NCBI RefSeq assembly: GCF_004684905.1
Contig: NZ_SRJC01000001.1
Coordinates: 1,302,001-1,366,000, forward strand
Length of the DNA stretch: 64,000 bases
Direction of reading: 5' to 3'
From: Halobacillus salinus
GTDB lineage: Bacteria > Bacillota > Bacilli > Bacillales > Halobacillaceae
Positions 29,167 through 39,553 of this stretch are shown here, one piece after another. Positions within the stretch are counted from its first letter, which is position 1. Every line of letters starts with the position of its first letter. The position numbers and the translations under genes were made by a program. The notes beneath the pieces were generated by a model. That model saw nothing but the letters and a program-made list of their open reading frames with translations. It did no database searches and was not told the DNA's origin.

Positions 29167-29794
29167 AACTCGAAACTCCTAGTGATTTGAAAAGTGGATA
29201 ATAGGATTGGGGGTCAGGAAACAGAAAGAAGTGGCCTTCTATGTCCTCTGCTTCAGCATGGTCCACATCCGTAAGTGAAGTTTCAATAACGATTGCCTGG
29301 TCGCTGACCTGTGAAAGTTCAATCAGACCAAACGTCAAAATAGCTCCGACCATATCAAGCGATAGCGAAGGTACGGATGGGTACAGGTCGAGCTTGGTGA
29401 AGTCAGATAAGGCGGTTAAATAGGAGCCTGATAAAATGTTACCTAATTCCTGCAGGGCAGAAACAGCCAGCTCATCCTCCCCATCAAAACGGACTCCTTT
29501 GATCCCCGTCATCCGCTCCACGAACGCTTCTCCTTGTTCAGGAGAAAGGATGAAAAACATGTTACCAGGGGCCTCGCCTTCAATACGTAGGAAGACGCTG
29601 ACAACTTCTTTTTCTGTACCTCCTGCTAATTCCATCACTTCATCGAATTCGACGAGCCGGACCGCCGGCACCCGCATGTCGATCTTCTTATCCAGCAGTT
29701 TCGAGAGCGACGTTGCAGCGTGAGCAGCTCCGATATTTCCGATCTCTTTCAAAACGTCTAAATGCATGTCAGTCAATCGTTGGCTGAACGTCAT
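29159..29794 (-). CDS. cheC: CheY-P phosphatase CheC
   Basis: A 211-residue CheC. Both active-site helices are intact: [13 protein letters not shown] (Glu and Asn near 16-19) and [12 protein letters not shown] (near 113). CheC dephosphorylates CheY-P and binds CheD for adaptation in the Bacillus chemotaxis scheme. The start shares one base with the cheW stop. Confidence 0.95.
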   Translation of the reverse strand: MTFSQRLTDMHLDVLKEIGNIGAAHAATSLSKLLDKKIDMRVPAVRLVEFDEVMELAGGTEKEVVSVFLRIEGEAPGNMFFILSPEQGEAFVERMTGIKGVRFDGEDELAVSALQELGNILSGSYLTALSDFTKLDLYPSVPSLSLDMVGAILTFGLIELSQVSDQAIVIETSLTDVDHAEAEDIEGHFFLFPDPQSYYPLFKSLGVSSYE

Positions 29795-30261
29795 CAGACA
29801 TCGATTTCCTGCAGTTGTTTCACATCATCGCCTGATAATACTTTGGACATATTCAGTAGAATGAAGAGACGCTGATCAAGTTTCACCACACCTTGGATAT
29901 ACTCTGCTTCGACCGTTCCCACCACTTCCGGAGGAGGTTCAATCGAATCTTCCTGTATATCCAGTACATCATTTGCAGCATCTACGATTAACCCGACGTC
30001 CATGCCGTTAATTGTTACGGTAATGATTCTAGTCTGTTCCGTATTTTCAACAGCCTCAAGACCGAAGCGTTCGCGAAGATCTATGATGGGTGTCACCACA
30101 CCACGTAAGTTGATCACGCCTTTTACAAAAGCAGCTGTTCTTGGTACTCGAGTGAAAGGCATCATCCGCTCTATGGACCCTACTCGGTCAACCGGAATTG
30201 TGTACTCTTCGTCTTGGAGTTGAAAAACGATTACTTTTACAAGGGATTTCTCTTCTGTCAT
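29794..30261 (-). CDS. cheW: Chemotaxis coupling protein CheW
   Basis: About 155 residues. It links chemoreceptors to CheA. The pattern FQLQDEEYTIPVDRVGSIER and the later INLRGVVTPIIDLRERFG are typical of CheW SH3-like folds. A GTG start at 30270 would add three residues; ATG 30261 has AAGGAG eight bases upstream and is preferred. It lies directly downstream of cheA. Confidence 0.95.
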   Translation of the reverse strand: MTEEKSLVKVIVFQLQDEEYTIPVDRVGSIERMMPFTRVPRTAAFVKGVINLRGVVTPIIDLRERFGLEAVENTEQTRIITVTINGMDVGLIVDAANDVLDIQEDSIEPPPEVVGTVEAEYIQGVVKLDQRLFILLNMSKVLSGDDVKQLQEIDV

Positions 30262-30275
30262 GGTTACCACTCCTT

Positions 30276-32327
30276 CTATTTAATCAGGGCGTTGCTGTCA
30301 AGAATTAGTGCTACCTGGCCATCTCCTAGAATGGTTGCACCCGAAATAGCAAACACTCCAGACAAGTAGTCTCCGAGGGATTTGAGAACGACCTCCTGTT
30401 GACCAATAAAGGAATCGACGACGAGACCTGCCATCTTGTCCCCTTTTCTCACCATTACTAAGGAATAGTATTCGTCCTCCTCTAACGCTTCCGGAACTTC
30501 CAAGATATCTTTTAAGAATACGAGCGGAACTACTTTTCCGCGGAAGTCGATCACTTTTTTATTGTGCGCGTGCATGATGTCCTCTTTCTTAACAATGGCC
30601 GTCTCAATAATAGAAGATAGCGGAACCGCATACTTCTCTTTTTGCACTTCAACAAGCATGACAGAAATGATAGATAATGTGAGAGGTAACTGGATGGAGA
30701 AGACACTGCCTTCGTCGACCCTTGAGTCGATGCTAATGTTACCGCCTAGTGATTCAATCGTGTTCTTGACGACATCCAAGCCGACTCCTCTACCAGACAC
30801 ATCTGATATTTTGTCAGCAGTAGAAAAACCACTGGACATAATCAATTCGAATACCTGCTTATCATTCATGTTCGCTGCTTGTTCTTCTGTTACGACACCA
30901 TTCTGAACGGCTTTTTCGATGACCTTCTCACGCTTGATTCCACCACCATCGTCACTGATTTCAATAAAGACATGGTTCCCGCTGTGATATGCTTTTAGCT
31001 CAAGGCTTCCTACTTCGTTTTTACCCTTTGCTAATCGCTCTTCAGGTCCCTCTATTCCGTGGTCGAGAGCATTTCTGATAAGGTGTACGAGCGGGTCTCC
31101 GATTTCGTCGATTACTGTTCGGTCAAGTTCTGTTTCCGCTCCGACAATCTGTAAATCAATCTTTTTATTCAAGTCCCTGGAAAGTTGACGGACCATACGG
31201 GGGAAACGATTGAAGACCTGCTCGATCGGTACCATCCGCATATTCAAAATGATGCTCTGCAAATCACCTGAAATGCGACTCATTCGTTCGACAGTCTCTT
31301 GCAATTCGTTATGATTCAAATCATTTGAGATCTGTTCAAGGCGTCCGCGATCAATCACGAGTTCTTCAAATAAGTTCATCAAAACATCCAACCTGTCAAT
31401 GTTGATTCGGATTGTTTTGTTTCCTACTTGCTTCTGCTCTTTAGGTTCTGATGTCGTCTGTTGCTCCTGCTTAGGCTTTGGCTTAGTCGCAACCGCAGTT
31501 TCCGTTTCCTTATTGAATGTACTTGGAGGTTCGGGTTCCTGCCCAGCCTCTTCCTGGGGCTCTGTATAGGCTGATACAACAAAATGATTTACCGACACAT
31601 CTTCTATTTCTGAGACTTTATTTATTTTGGAGGCAACCTCTTGCTGGTCACTTTTCGTCACAAGAAGGACAGTAAAGCTAGTGTCGAACTCTTCATTTTC
31701 CAACTGCTCGACCGTTGGATCTGATAAGACGACTTCCCCCAGCTGTTCTAACACCTCGAACACCATATATACTCGAGCTGCTTTTAGCATGCAGTCTTCC
31801 CGTAATGTGACAACCACTTCGAAATTATTCAATTGCTGCTCAGCAGATTGCTCAAGAACTGTCAGGGTGAACTCATCTATTTGTAATGCTTCCCTTTTGT
31901 TATGTATAGGTTGCTCCTCTTTTTCATCTGCTTTATCAGCGACAGGTTCACCGGTTTCGATGGCGTATAACTTAGCGACTACTCTCTCAACGTTACGCTC
32001 ACCGGTTCCCCCTTCCGAGATATCGACCACCATGGCTTCAAGATCGTCGACAGAATCAAATACGACGTCAAGGACATCCGAGTCCACCTTGATCTTTTCA
32101 TTCCTAATGGCATCTAAGACGTTTTCCATCTGGTGGGTCAAGTTAGCTAAATCTTGATAACCCATCGTAGCAGCCATCCCTTTCAAAGTATGAGCAGAAC
32201 GGAAAATCTCGTTCACGATTGCCAAGTCTTCAGGATTCTGTTCTAGTTTAAGTAAATGATCATTACAGGCTTGTAGATGTTCTTTGCTTTCATCAATAAA
32301 GACTTCCAGGTAAGGATTGTTTTCCAT
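30276..32327 (-). CDS. cheA: Chemotaxis histidine kinase CheA
   Basis: A 683-residue kinase. P1 carries the phosphorylated His in RSAHTLKGMA (H46). A CheY/CheB-binding P2 lies near 155-270, followed by a Q/E/K-rich linker, dimerisation P3 (about 305-370), the P4 ATPase (HLIRNALDHGIE N-box; ISDDGGGI; GRGVGLDVV) and a CheW-like P5 at the end. It phosphorylates CheY and CheB under receptor control. GAGGGGG precedes the ATG. Length is usual. Confidence 0.97.
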   Translation of the reverse strand: MENNPYLEVFIDESKEHLQACNDHLLKLEQNPEDLAIVNEIFRSAHTLKGMAATMGYQDLANLTHQMENVLDAIRNEKIKVDSDVLDVVFDSVDDLEAMVVDISEGGTGERNVERVVAKLYAIETGEPVADKADEKEEQPIHNKREALQIDEFTLTVLEQSAEQQLNNFEVVVTLREDCMLKAARVYMVFEVLEQLGEVVLSDPTVEQLENEEFDTSFTVLLVTKSDQQEVASKINKVSEIEDVSVNHFVVSAYTEPQEEAGQEPEPPSTFNKETETAVATKPKPKQEQQTTSEPKEQKQVGNKTIRINIDRLDVLMNLFEELVIDRGRLEQISNDLNHNELQETVERMSRISGDLQSIILNMRMVPIEQVFNRFPRMVRQLSRDLNKKIDLQIVGAETELDRTVIDEIGDPLVHLIRNALDHGIEGPEERLAKGKNEVGSLELKAYHSGNHVFIEISDDGGGIKREKVIEKAVQNGVVTEEQAANMNDKQVFELIMSSGFSTADKISDVSGRGVGLDVVKNTIESLGGNISIDSRVDEGSVFSIQLPLTLSIISVMLVEVQKEKYAVPLSSIIETAIVKKEDIMHAHNKKVIDFRGKVVPLVFLKDILEVPEALEEDEYYSLVMVRKGDKMAGLVVDSFIGQQEVVLKSLGDYLSGVFAISGATILGDGQVALILDSNALIK

Positions 32328-32341
32328 TACGATTTCCCCCT

Positions 32342-33397
32342 CTATTTTCCTAATGCTTTTGTAAGGAGCTGACTGATTTCAGATACAGGTGCAATATTGT
32401 CGGCAAGTCCTGATTTGATTGCTGCTTTCGGCATCCCGAATACCACGCAAGATTCTTCTGCCTCGGCGATACATAAGGTATTCGTTTTCTTTTTCTTAAG
32501 CTCTACAAGTCCATCTGTCCCGTCTGCCCCCATGCCAGTCATGATAACGGAGATCACTTGGAGGTTCTCCACCTCTGAAAGCGACAGAAACATCCGGTTT
32601 ACAGAAGGGCGATGACCGTAGATCGGCTCTGAACTATCCAGTACTGCATGCAAGTGCTTCCCTTTTCTAACGATGGTTAAATGCTCTCCACCTGGTGCAA
32701 TATATGCACACCCATTCTTCAGGACTTCCTCATGTTCCGCTTCTTTCACTTGCACTTTAGATTGTTTGTTGAGGCGATCTGCAAGGGATCGAGTGAACCC
32801 TTTCGGCATATGTTGAACAATGACAATTGGACAAGGTAAGTCTTCTGGGAGCTGCGTAATCACTCGGTCAAGAGCCCTTGGCCCCCCAGTCGAAGTCCCG
32901 ATGGCGATAATGGGCTGTTGTGAAATGGAAACTAAGTGCTTTGCAAGGTTATTGATGGGTTGTTGTCTCTTCGCTGTTGGCTTCTGCGAAACGGTTGCCT
33001 TACTTGCTACTAGTACTTTCTTAATGACCTGATCTTCAACCTTCTCCATATCTAATGATATCGGCCCAGATGGCTTCTCTATGAAGTCTACCGCTCCAAG
33101 TGTCATCGCTTTGATAGTACTTTCTGCTCCCTGCTTAGTTAAACTGGATACCATTACGACAGGAACGGGATGCTCTTTCATGATTACCTCGAGGGCTTCC
33201 AACCCGTCCATATGGGGCATCTCCACATCCATTGTCACGACATCCGGGTTCAGTGTTTTCAATTGTTTCATGCAGTCATTACCGTTCCGTGCTTTCCCGA
33301 CGACTTCAATTCTGTAATCTCTATTGAGTATGTCGGTTAACACTTTTCTCATGAAAGCAGAATCATCCACAATAAGCACACGTATTTTTTTCATCAT
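32342..33397 (-). CDS. cheB: Chemoreceptor methylesterase CheB
   Basis: A 351-residue two-domain protein. The receiver domain has phospho-acceptor Asp57 in VVTMDVEMPHMDG. The C-terminal esterase has catalytic Ser in AIGTSTGGPRAL, the conserved IVQHMP His, and a late GADG Asp. It removes methyl groups from receptors for adaptation. Two successive ATGs start it; the first overlaps the flhG stop codon (TAATG). Confidence 0.96.
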   Translation of the reverse strand: MMKKIRVLIVDDSAFMRKVLTDILNRDYRIEVVGKARNGNDCMKQLKTLNPDVVTMDVEMPHMDGLEALEVIMKEHPVPVVMVSSLTKQGAESTIKAMTLGAVDFIEKPSGPISLDMEKVEDQVIKKVLVASKATVSQKPTAKRQQPINNLAKHLVSISQQPIIAIGTSTGGPRALDRVITQLPEDLPCPIVIVQHMPKGFTRSLADRLNKQSKVQVKEAEHEEVLKNGCAYIAPGGEHLTIVRKGKHLHAVLDSSEPIYGHRPSVNRMFLSLSEVENLQVISVIMTGMGADGTDGLVELKKKKTNTLCIAEAEESCVVFGMPKAAIKSGLADNIAPVSEISQLLTKALGK

Positions 33398-34263
33398 TAT
33401 GACCTCTCTACTACAAAACGTTTTAGTCTAGACAAGAATGATGAGGGCTTCTCTTCAATTTGTTCTTTTCTCTCCACTTTCAAATAATTCTGAACGATCG
33501 CAGACATCGCCATACTTGCTTTCGTGGAAGGGTGTGAAAGAACAAATGGCTGTTGACGATTGACCGCCTTCAGCACGTTGCGGTCGTCCGGCATGACTCC
33601 TAGTGATGTGACCTCCTTCTCAAGAAAACGATCCACTACAGCATGCAGCCTTGTAAAAGAGGAATCATTTCTCTCTTTCAACGAGCGATTTACCAGAATC
33701 GAAATAGGTAAAGTGGCTTCGACTCTGACAAGGTGCTTGATCATGGCATAAGCATCGGTTATAGAGGTCGGTTCGGGTGTCGTCACAACGATGGACTCAT
33801 CCGCAGAGGAAATAAAGTGGAGACTATCATTTGTGGCTCCTGCCCCCATATCGAATAAAATATAATCATATGAAGCTATCAGACTTTCAAATTGCGATTG
33901 AAAGTGAAGGAACATCGCTTCATCCAATTGGAAAACATCAGTCAAACCCGACCCCCCTGCAATATAGGAAAGGTCGTTTGGACCTGACTCAATGATCTCT
34001 TGAATTGAACTACCGTTCTTGAAAAGATCAACAAACGAATGCCGAGGGGTGACCCCAAGAAGAATATCGATGTTCCCCATTCCAATATCCATGTCGATTA
34101 TCAACACTCTTTTCTTATGTTCCATCAGTTTCAGAGCAAAGTTAATTGTGAAGTTCGATTTCCCCACTCCTCCTTTGCCACTGGAGATTGCAATTGTTCG
34201 AGCCTTTTTCTTGCTGTTCATCTGTCTTAAACGATGTCGCAAACGTTCCGCCTGATCACTCAT
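33397..34263 (-). CDS. flhG: FlhG (YlxH) MinD-type ATPase for flagellar placement
   Basis: A 288-residue SIMIBI-class ATPase. The deviant P-loop SSGKGGVGKSN is at about 28-38, then IDMDIGMGNIDILLG and a switch FDMGAGA. A short basic N-terminal helix (RLRHRLRQMNSKKK) can stimulate FlhF GTPase. FlhG sets flagellar number and position and assists C-ring assembly. It overlaps the flhF stop by eight bases. Confidence 0.95.
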   Translation of the reverse strand: MSDQAERLRHRLRQMNSKKKARTIAISSGKGGVGKSNFTINFALKLMEHKKRVLIIDMDIGMGNIDILLGVTPRHSFVDLFKNGSSIQEIIESGPNDLSYIAGGSGLTDVFQLDEAMFLHFQSQFESLIASYDYILFDMGAGATNDSLHFISSADESIVVTTPEPTSITDAYAMIKHLVRVEATLPISILVNRSLKERNDSSFTRLHAVVDRFLEKEVTSLGVMPDDRNVLKAVNRQQPFVLSHPSTKASMAMSAIVQNYLKVERKEQIEEKPSSFLSRLKRFVVERS

Positions 34264-35347
34264 AGACGGCTCCTTCTACAACCTGCCTGGATAATCGCAT
34301 CGGTGTTGCTTCTATGATGTCATCAGGTACGTCCTGACCATTCGTGAAATATGCAATGCCTAATTCATGATGCATCACCATGTTCAGTGCACCTCCATAA
34401 CTCGATGTTTCATCCAGTTTGGTAAAAATGAACTGCCGTATGGGAAGGTGCTGAAACTGACGATAGATGTCATCCATATCTTGATACTTGCTTGTCAAAG
34501 ACAATACGAGATAAGTTTCTGTGTTTTCACTGAACTCGATCAACTCATCGAGTTCCTTCACATAGTTGGCATCACGGAAGTTACGACCGGCTGTGTCCAC
34601 AAGGACTAGGTCATAATCTGCGAACTTCTGCCTTGCTTCTGCATAATCTTCCATGCTGTATGCGACTTCTATGGGGATGTCTAGGATCTTCGCATAGGTT
34701 TTCAACTGTTCGATCGCTGCGATTCTGTAGGTATCCGTCGTAATCAGGGCGACCTTTTGCTGTTTGTTCAATGAAGCATCTGCAGCTAGTTTTGCAACAG
34801 TCGTCGTCTTGCCTACACCAGTAGGACCTACTAAATGGATGAAAGGCTTATGATCTTCAGCATTTCCGAATGGCATGTCCTTTACTTGTTGATAGATGTG
34901 GCGGGTCAATTGATCTTCAACAGGGGAGTCATCCAGACCTTGTTCGACGACGTATTGTACCCACGCTTTTGCCAATTCCTCATCTACTTCTTGGGAAAGA
35001 AGGTGCTCATACACATGTTGTAACCCTTCAGGGAAAGTCGTAACGGAATCTTGACTTCTCACCATTGCCTTGAGCGACTGGATTTCTTTCATAATCTCCG
35101 TTGTCCCTTTTTCCTCACGTGTAGGTAGCGGTGTTGGTTTAGACTGCGTATCCTTCTTTACATTCGCTTTTCGATCTACAGGGTCTATGGCTGCGATCAC
35201 TTCCGTTTGGTCTTTCTTGAACATACCGAGGAAGCCGCCGACTTTTACAACTTTCTGATTCAATATAACCGCATTCGGTCCTAATTCTTTCTTTACCTTC
35301 TTCATTGCCTCAGGCATAGTAGGAGCCTGGAACTTCTTCACCTTCAT
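34256..35347 (-). CDS. flhF: FlhF, SRP-type GTPase for flagellar placement
   Basis: A 363-residue protein: basic N-terminal B region (1-130), helical N domain, then the G domain with [10 protein letters not shown] near 173, DTYRIAAIEQ and DTAGRN. It is related to Ffh and FtsY and marks the site where the flagellar base is built. The start overlaps the flhA stop by four bases (ATGA). Confidence 0.96.
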   Translation of the reverse strand: MKVKKFQAPTMPEAMKKVKKELGPNAVILNQKVVKVGGFLGMFKKDQTEVIAAIDPVDRKANVKKDTQSKPTPLPTREEKGTTEIMKEIQSLKAMVRSQDSVTTFPEGLQHVYEHLLSQEVDEELAKAWVQYVVEQGLDDSPVEDQLTRHIYQQVKDMPFGNAEDHKPFIHLVGPTGVGKTTTVAKLAADASLNKQQKVALITTDTYRIAAIEQLKTYAKILDIPIEVAYSMEDYAEARQKFADYDLVLVDTAGRNFRDANYVKELDELIEFSENTETYLVLSLTSKYQDMDDIYRQFQHLPIRQFIFTKLDETSSYGGALNMVMHHELGIAYFTNGQDVPDDIIEATPMRLSRQVVEGAVYE

Positions 35348-37377
35348 GCAACATTCACCACCCCTACACTTTGGACTTCCGCACTCGGTTCCAACTCGTT
35401 ATAAGATAAAACTACGACTTGTGGTAAAAAGCGGTCGAGCAATTGTTTCACATACATCCTTACAGCAGGAGAACAAAGAAGTATCGCTGTTTCTTCCTGA
35501 AGCGACATTTGTTCTACTTGTTCTGCTACAGCACTGATGATCGTTTGTTGTGACTCAGGGTCAAGTGCCAGATAACTACCGTGTTCCGTCTGTTGAATGT
35601 TTTCTGCGATGACCTTCTCAACCTTCCCAGAAACAGTAATGACTTTAACACTTTGGTCATCTTTCATATACTGTGACGTAATTTGAGCAGCAAGGGACTG
35701 CCTCGCATATTCCCCTAGCAGCTCTGTGTCATTTGTCATCTTACCGAAATCTGCTAATGTTTCGAAAATGACGGGTAGATTTTTCACAGATACATTTTCT
35801 CTCAACAGCTTAGCTAATACTTTCTGGACATCTCCAATAGATAGCGGATCTGGTGTGACCTCTTCAACTAAAATTGGATAAGATTCTTTCAAGTGATCGA
35901 TCAACTGTTGGGTTTCTTGACGCCCGAGTAAAGCGTGTGAGTGCTGTTTGATCACTTCTGTAATATGCGTCGAGACAACAGACGGTGGATCGACCACCGT
36001 ATAGCCGGACAGTTCCGCTTCATCCTTCTGATCTTCTGCAATCCATTTCGCCGGAAGACCAAAGGCGGGTTCTTGGGTTTCGATCCCTTCAATGATGTCC
36101 TCTTCATCGCCGGGTGTCATAGCCAAATAATGATCCAAGAGCAGTTCTCCTTGAGCAACTTGATTCCCTTTGATCTTCAATCGATATTCATTTGGGTTCA
36201 ACTGAATATTGTCACGAATCCGGACAACTGGGATGACAATCCCGAGTTCGATAGCGAGCTGCCTTCTTATCATGACAATTCGGTCAAGGAGGTCTCCCCC
36301 CTGATTGGTGTCAGCAATCGGAATCAAAGCATAACCGAATTCAAATTCGATAGGATCCATGGAGATGAGGTTGACCACATTCTCTGGTGATTTCATTTGA
36401 TCTCCTTCGGCCTCATCCATTTCTTCAGGTTCTTCTTCTATTTCTTCTTCGCTTTGTCTTGACAACCAATATCCTCCGAATGCCAATACAGAAGCGATCA
36501 ACGTCGTTAAGAAGAACGGGATAGGTGTCAAGCCGAGCAGGAAGATGGTTCCCGCTGCAATATACAGAAGCTTTGGATAACGTAAAAGTTGAGCCGTCAC
36601 ATCCGTTCCGAGATTCCCTTCTGATGCCACTCGCGTTACTACAATTCCTGTCGCGGTGGAGATCAATAAAGCTGGGATTTGACTGACAAGTCCATCCCCT
36701 ACAGTAAGACGCATATACGTATCGATTGCCTCTGTAAAGGACATGCTCATTTGCGCCATACCTATGATCAATCCGAAAATGATGTTGATTAAAACGATTA
36801 TGATTCCAGCTATCGCGTCGCCTTTTACGAACTTACTAGCACCATCCATGGCGCCGTAGAAGTCCGCTTCATTTTCGATTTTCTTACGACGGTCCTTCGC
36901 CTGCTGTTCGTTGATCATCCCGGCATTCAGGTCCGCATCGATACTCATTTGTTTACCAGGCATCGCATCAAGGGTGAAACGCGCAGCGACTTCCGATACA
37001 CGTTCGGCACCTTTTGTTATGACCAAGAACTGTATGATGACTAATATAACGAAGACGACGAATCCGACAAGCGGGTTACCACCGATTACGAAGGTCCCGA
37101 ACGTTGCGATGACGCCCCCTGCTTCTGCCTCTGATAAGATCGAACGTGTAGTGGAAACGTTCAGTCCTAAACGGAATAATGTTAACAGCAGTAACAGTGT
37201 TGGGAACACGGCGAATTTAAGTGCTTCATCCATATTCATCGATACTAGAATCACTAATAGCGCAAGTGAAATATTTATTAAGATAAAAAAGCTAAGGAGC
37301 CACCCAGGCAACGGGATTACGAGCATGACTATGATAAGAATCACGCCAATTAATACGGATAAGTCTCTAGCTGACAT
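35344..37377 (-). CDS. flhA: Flagellar export gate protein FlhA
   Basis: About 677 residues: an N-terminal membrane half with about eight segments (to about 320), an acidic linker and a cytosolic domain that docks export substrates and chaperones. LLLLLTLFRLGLNVSTTRSI near 65 is a family signature. The longest frame begins GTG 37386, but ATG 37377 has AAGGAG nine bases upstream and gives MSARDLSVLIGV, matching B. subtilis MSTRDLSVLISV. Confidence 0.97.
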   Translation of the reverse strand: MSARDLSVLIGVILIIVMLVIPLPGWLLSFFILINISLALLVILVSMNMDEALKFAVFPTLLLLLTLFRLGLNVSTTRSILSEAEAGGVIATFGTFVIGGNPLVGFVVFVILVIIQFLVITKGAERVSEVAARFTLDAMPGKQMSIDADLNAGMINEQQAKDRRKKIENEADFYGAMDGASKFVKGDAIAGIIIVLINIIFGLIIGMAQMSMSFTEAIDTYMRLTVGDGLVSQIPALLISTATGIVVTRVASEGNLGTDVTAQLLRYPKLLYIAAGTIFLLGLTPIPFFLTTLIASVLAFGGYWLSRQSEEEIEEEPEEMDEAEGDQMKSPENVVNLISMDPIEFEFGYALIPIADTNQGGDLLDRIVMIRRQLAIELGIVIPVVRIRDNIQLNPNEYRLKIKGNQVAQGELLLDHYLAMTPGDEEDIIEGIETQEPAFGLPAKWIAEDQKDEAELSGYTVVDPPSVVSTHITEVIKQHSHALLGRQETQQLIDHLKESYPILVEEVTPDPLSIGDVQKVLAKLLRENVSVKNLPVIFETLADFGKMTNDTELLGEYARQSLAAQITSQYMKDDQSVKVITVSGKVEKVIAENIQQTEHGSYLALDPESQQTIISAVAEQVEQMSLQEETAILLCSPAVRMYVKQLLDRFLPQVVVLSYNELEPSAEVQSVGVVNVA

Positions 37378-37395
37378 GTTGGGCACTCCTTTTCC

Positions 37396-38481
37396 TTACA
37401 TTTTTTTCTCGAGGCGGTACACGTAGGCAAGAATCTCCGCCACGGCTTTAAAGAATTTTTCGTCGATTGGTTGATCGACCTCAGAGTCTGCATACATAGC
37501 TCTTGCCAACGGTCGATTTTCCACTTGCATAACATCGTTCGCTTTGGCGATTTCTTTTATCTTCTGGGCAACAAAATCGACACCCTTCGCTACGACGATG
37601 GGGGCATCCGACCGTTCTTCATCATACTTAATGGCGATAGCATAGTGGGTCGGGTTCGTGATGACGACATCCGCTTCTGGAACTTCACTCATCATCCTGG
37701 CAGAAGACATCTGCCTTTGTTTCTCCTTGATTTTCGATTTGATCTGAGGATCCCCTTCGATGTTCTTGTGTTCATCTTTGATATCCTTCTTCGACATTCT
37801 GATGTTCTTCTCATGGTCATATCGTTGATACGTGTAATCGATAACGGACAAAATCAGGAGAGCAAGAGCAGAAGCGAGCCCCATAATAATGGTAGTTGTT
37901 CCGAAGAATGACAATGCCGCTTCAACGGACTTCTGAGACGCATTCATCATATGGTTTTTGTTTGCCCAGATGATGGAGAACGTTATGACGCCAACCATGG
38001 AAATTTTCAGGAGTGACTTGACCAGCTCGACTAAAGCACGGGCGGAGAAGATTTTCTTAGCCCCCTGTATAGGGTCCAATTTCTTAAGGTCCATCTTGAG
38101 CGGTTCCCCGGTAAACATCACTCCTACTTGCAATAGGTTAGACGCTACACCAGCGACAATTGCCACCCCCATAATCGGCGCAATGACTTTACTGATCTCC
38201 CAAGTCATTTCTACAAACACGGTATGTACTTGGTTTTCCGTAACGTCCCGTAACATATTTTCACGAAACGCGTGTTCATACATCCCTGTCATGGTGTCTT
38301 TCATCGAGGGACCAAGAAGAAAAAGAATACCGAAGACGAGCAACAACAGAAACCCGGTGTTCACGTCCTGACTCTTAGGGACTTGACCTTTCTTTCTCGT
38401 GTCTTCCCTCTTCTTTGGTGTCGCTTTTTCTGTTTTCTCATCTGCAGCAAAATACTGGAGATCTAGCTTGAGAAACTCCAT
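37396..38481 (-). CDS. flhB: Flagellar export switch protein FlhB
   Basis: About 361 residues: four membrane segments and a cytosolic domain with the self-cleaving NPTH motif (VVITNPTHYAIAI near 270) that switches export from hook to filament substrates. The N-terminus LDLQYFAADEKTEKATPKKR is typical. An in-frame TTG at 38496 exists; ATG 38481 with GGAGG nine bases before it is preferred, placing it four bases after the fliR stop. Confidence 0.96.
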   Translation of the reverse strand: MEFLKLDLQYFAADEKTEKATPKKREDTRKKGQVPKSQDVNTGFLLLLVFGILFLLGPSMKDTMTGMYEHAFRENMLRDVTENQVHTVFVEMTWEISKVIAPIMGVAIVAGVASNLLQVGVMFTGEPLKMDLKKLDPIQGAKKIFSARALVELVKSLLKISMVGVITFSIIWANKNHMMNASQKSVEAALSFFGTTTIIMGLASALALLILSVIDYTYQRYDHEKNIRMSKKDIKDEHKNIEGDPQIKSKIKEKQRQMSSARMMSEVPEADVVITNPTHYAIAIKYDEERSDAPIVVAKGVDFVAQKIKEIAKANDVMQVENRPLARAMYADSEVDQPIDEKFFKAVAEILAYVYRLEKKM

Positions 38482-38485
38482 AGCA

Positions 38486-39262
38486 TCAGCCTCCAAGGAT
38501 TTGCATGAACTCGCGCATCGTCGTGAGCATGGTTTCGAATAAGTTTCGGATCAACATGACATAAAACGTCATCCCAATAACAAGGACAGATAATCCAATG
38601 AAAATTTTAAGCGGTAATCCTACGACAAACACGTTTAACTGTGGAACAGTCCGGGCGATGATTCCTAAGGCTACATCAACAAGGAATAAACACCCGACAA
38701 CCGGAGTCGCCATCAAAAAGGCAATGACAAACATCTGATTGAAAGCATCTATAACAAAGGCAATCCAATTCTCTTCTTCAAGTGGAAGGAATTGATCTAC
38801 TGGAATCAAATCGTAGCTGTAAAACACACCGTCAATCATCAAATGATGGCCATCAACTGCTAAAATGAATAACATTGTCACTATGTATAGATATTGGCCG
38901 ATCAGCGGACTTTGGGCACCAGTCTGGGGGTCTATGACGTTTGCTATCGCAAATCCCATCTGGAAATCTATGAAGCCACCAGCAATTTGTATGGCACCTA
39001 TGACAATGTAAGCGAGCAAGCCTACACTGATGCCGACAGCTGCTTCTTTCAATATTAATAGAAAGTAAGTAGCATCGAGCGGCAACACAGGAGTGGAAAT
39101 GGTGAAATACATAATCAATGCTAAAAAAAAGCTGAACGCGACTTTATGTCGGGTCGGAACATTCCGATAAGAAAAAACAGGTAGTGTTACAAAGAATGAT
39201 GTCACCCGGATAAAAACAAGCAAAAAACCAGGTAATGCGGCAAGATTAATAGATTCAAGCAT
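38486..39262 (-). CDS. fliR: Flagellar export gate protein FliR
   Basis: A 258-residue membrane protein with about six hydrophobic segments, part of the FliP5-Q4-R1 export gate. The start LPGFLLVFIRVTSFFVTLPVF and the later SPLIGQYLYIV region fit the family. It sits between fliQ and flhB in standard order. Confidence 0.95.
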   Translation of the reverse strand: MLESINLAALPGFLLVFIRVTSFFVTLPVFSYRNVPTRHKVAFSFFLALIMYFTISTPVLPLDATYFLLILKEAAVGISVGLLAYIVIGAIQIAGGFIDFQMGFAIANVIDPQTGAQSPLIGQYLYIVTMLFILAVDGHHLMIDGVFYSYDLIPVDQFLPLEEENWIAFVIDAFNQMFVIAFLMATPVVGCLFLVDVALGIIARTVPQLNVFVVGLPLKIFIGLSVLVIGMTFYVMLIRNLFETMLTTMREFMQILGG

Positions 39263-39265
39263 CGC

Positions 39266-39535
39266 TTATCCAACTAACACATTCAAATTATTAAAGACGT
39301 TTGCAGCGAATTCCACCATGCTCGTCAACATCCACGGTCCAAAAAAGACCATTCCAATCATTACTGCGACAATCTTTGGGATAAAAGCTAGTGTTTGTTC
39401 TTGGATCTGCGTCGTTGCTTGGAAAATACTGACCAACAACCCGACTGCCAATGCCAATATAAGCAAAGGACCGGATACCATTAATACGGTGTAGATGCCT
39501 TCTTTTGCAAATGAAATGACCATTTGACTGTTCAA
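39266..39535 (-). CDS. fliQ: Flagellar export gate protein FliQ
   Basis: An 89-residue protein with two membrane segments (about 15-38 and 50-75). FQATTQIQEQTLAFIPKI, the cytosolic loop, is a family hallmark. It closes the FliPQR helical gate. Length is normal. Confidence 0.95.
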   Translation of the reverse strand: MNSQMVISFAKEGIYTVLMVSGPLLILALAVGLLVSIFQATTQIQEQTLAFIPKIVAVMIGMVFFGPWMLTSMVEFAANVFNNLNVLVG

Positions 39536-39553
39536 TGTGCATGACCTCCTATG

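Noticed and set aside
31627-32157. 176-codon Ser/Thr-rich plus-strand frame opposite cheA
   Set aside because: The Ser/Thr richness is what one gets from reading E/D-rich codons backwards; cheA is intact on the other strand.
36911-37426. 171-codon plus-strand frame opposite flhA
   Set aside because: Reverse reading of flhA membrane segments; no start signal.
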